From the NCBI GenBank assembly GCA_003952965.2, contig CM025851.1, positions 16,161,411 through 16,225,410 on the forward strand: DNA of 64,000 nt, written 5' to 3'. This document shows, piece by piece, positions 62,241 to 64,000 of this stretch (the first letter of the stretch is position 1; every line of letters starts with the position of its first letter). The DNA comes from Morella rubra. Taxonomy: Eukaryota > Streptophyta > Magnoliopsida > Fagales > Myricaceae. Made by a program: the position numbers and the translations under genes. The notes under the pieces were generated by a model, which was not told the origin of the DNA, searched no databases, and saw only the letters and a program-made list of their open reading frames with translations.

Positions 62241-64000
62241 TCATTCCCTAACCCTTCCAAAGAAGTGTTCTATTTGCAAACACCCCTGGGATTGCAAACT
62301 ACTCGTTTTGGCTCCGCACTTGCACTTCTTTGCTCCTCGTGAAGTCTCCTTATCATCCTGCAGCAAAAGAACGTGAACATGGTTTCAAATACTGCATGCC
62401 AAAACACATGCACAAAAGTGCAGATATTGCTTGGTTTGCGAACCAGCCAACATCCATATATTGTAGAGAATGCCCTATAGTGTAAGAGAAATACACAGCT
62501 ACAAGGCTGTACAACACTGTAGTTGATACCTTACACCTACGTTATGGAGAAACTGTACTTTTCTCATATTCGACACGGTCCTAAGCATGGATAAGACCCT
62601 AATCACATGCTTCCTTGATGTTCACTGCCCTCCTTACATCTCTATAAAGCTTATGGCACCCTCATATACACATTTCTGTAATAAACCATAATGTTGGGGA
62701 TGATATATGATCCAAAGGAGCACAATTTCCTTCTCAATAAGAATTTGGGACACTTGCAACGCAAATGGACTCCCATGTCTAACATTTATCATTATCAAGT
62801 TGTGAATCTTGCAGAACAACGGCTCCAAGCGTTTGCAAAATAAAAAAAGTTAAAAACAAATTGAAATCTGATGAAAGTGTCGTTCATCACTTCGGCCAAC
62901 ATATCAAAGAACTTGTTATGATCCTATACCCAAAATAGGATGTAACTGCCATGACGTAATGATGCTCAAAACCAACCATGATTTAACAAGAAAATCCACT
63001 CACAAGTGTACCATCAAACTGATAAGTACTGAAGGACTTTCAAAAATTACATGTAAGACAAAATTAATAGAACAAAAGAGATGAGCACGTGAACCCACCT
63101 GTGAATATTGGTTTGATGATCTCAGAACCTTGATTCTACCACCTCTTCCATCAGCTCCAACAGCAATCAAATTACCTGTACTTTTTGAACCTTGCTTCGC
63201 TAATGTCCCCTCGCTCTGGCCCCGCTTGCACCATTTACCCAAATACCTTTGTGTTCCATCAGGGCCAAGCAATCCACCCGAAAAACATAGGCCCCCTGGA
63301 GGGTTTTGCAAGTCAAACAGAGAGAAGACAAAATAAGTCTACCAATTCAGTTTCCAATTATTTATTATCTTCAGGAAGATTTTAACTTTCGCATGATGTC
63401 TGGCTCAATGCAAACTCCAATTGTAAGAAGAAAAAAAATACCTGGTTTAGAAAGTGAGAGCAGAGAAGGAGACTCCTTTCTAATGTTAAGCATGGGTTCA
63501 ACTTGGGTAACTTCATCAAGAAGCAACGTAACACCCTCCTCCAGGGCAGCAGGAGTCTTACCCTGATCACTATTGATACCAGTTCCTGAACCCAAATGTT
63601 CTTCTAGGCTATCTAGTCGATGAAGTGTAGTCTGTCTGTCCACGCCACAAAGTACCTCTGATCTCAACTGACTAGACTTTGGGTCATGTGCCTTTTCACT
63701 TCTTTGATGTTTAGAAGTGGGATTTGAAAGTCCAAGTGGAACCATAGAAAACTGCGAACTATCCTCATCCTCATCCATAACAAAGTAATCATCCGTTTTG
63801 TTATTATCAACCGAGGTGCTTGTACCCTTCTTAGTATACTTTACATCCATATCGTCTGTGAAACTGACATTTTCTAGTTTCCTTGAAAACAATGGATTAC
63901 TAGTTAAGCTTCCCATCTGATCTGGATCAAGAATCAGTTCAGAGTGGTTTTTTCTTTGATCGTACGATTCAAAATTATCGCCAGGCAATGAATTGGAATT
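62241..64000 (-). CDS. C-terminal part of an unidentified plant protein (5' end outside the window)
   Basis: Three exons fit in phase: 64000 (open at the edge) to 63442, 63295-63099 and 62357-62241, ending at TGA. About 290 residues are visible. The first part is acidic, Ser/Thr-rich and looks disordered (DDYFVMDEDEDSSQ). The second exon is the best conserved-looking part, with GGLLGPDGTQRYLGKWCKRG and then NLIAVGADGRGGRIKVLRSS. The last exon is basic and Cys-containing (GAKKCKCGAKTSS) and ends with LQIEHFFGRVRE. The IxxFFG tail is reminiscent of, but does not fully match, a PCNA-interacting (PIP) box because the Gln is misplaced. I do not recognise the family. A nuclear, DNA-metabolism-related protein is only a guess. 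Confidence 0.75.
62358..63098 (-). other. Last intron of the right-edge gene
   Basis: A 741-bp intron with donor GTGGGT and acceptor GCTGCAG. Nothing else recognised inside. Confidence 0.65.

Noticed and set aside
1-64000. CRISPR array, bacterial operon, phage or virus sequence
   Set aside because: No regularly spaced repeats with unique spacers, no bacterial-type gene clusters and no viral replication or capsid genes; repeats here are transposon-derived.

Overview
The window is nuclear DNA of a flowering plant. It has intron-rich genes with GT-AG splice sites, AT-rich non-coding DNA and plant-type DNA transposons (CACTA, hAT, Mutator-like, Tourist-like) plus a tRNA-derived SINE. The proteins resemble those of core eudicots, probably a rosid, but I cannot name a species. 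Nothing looks bacterial, organellar or viral. I see no convincing CRISPR array, rRNA or tRNA gene.

Five complete genes were reconstructed by hand from splice sites and reading-frame phase. All five models keep frame and end at a stop. They are an RVE3/ASG4/RVE6-type clock MYB (1539-5085, minus), ANGUSTIFOLIA (7742-13618, minus), a protein of the family usually labelled 'erythronate-4-phosphate dehydrogenase' (15202-19044, minus), a heavy-metal-associated isoprenylated plant protein (27165-29181, plus) and a type 1 ACC synthase (35221-39446, minus). From memory this is the Arabidopsis order AT1G01520-01510-01500-01490-01480, read backwards, so the left 40 kb is a conserved microsyntenic block. 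A sixth gene that I cannot name enters from the right edge (62241-64000, minus).

The right half is mostly transposon territory. A short decayed hAT element (41376-48742, 8-bp target duplication) has been split by a 6.4-kb CACTA element (42086-48523). A second, unrelated CACTA element (50075-52763) carries a long inverted repeat. A roughly 2-kb segment then occurs twice in tandem (about 56389-59332 and 59554-61740). Copy 1 was later hit by a GC-rich Mutator-like foldback element with a 9-bp target duplication, and copy 2 by an Au-like SINE.

Other structure: a perfect-looking 727-bp tandem duplication just 3' of ANGUSTIFOLIA, MITEs in an ANGUSTIFOLIA intron and in the intergenic spaces, and a duplicated 650-bp insert in ACC synthase intron 3 that may contain a captured 5' UTR and first exon. 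The genes are not an operon and do not share a pathway. They cover circadian transcription, cell-shape control, ethylene synthesis and a membrane-linked metallochaperone-like protein. The shared feature is conserved position.
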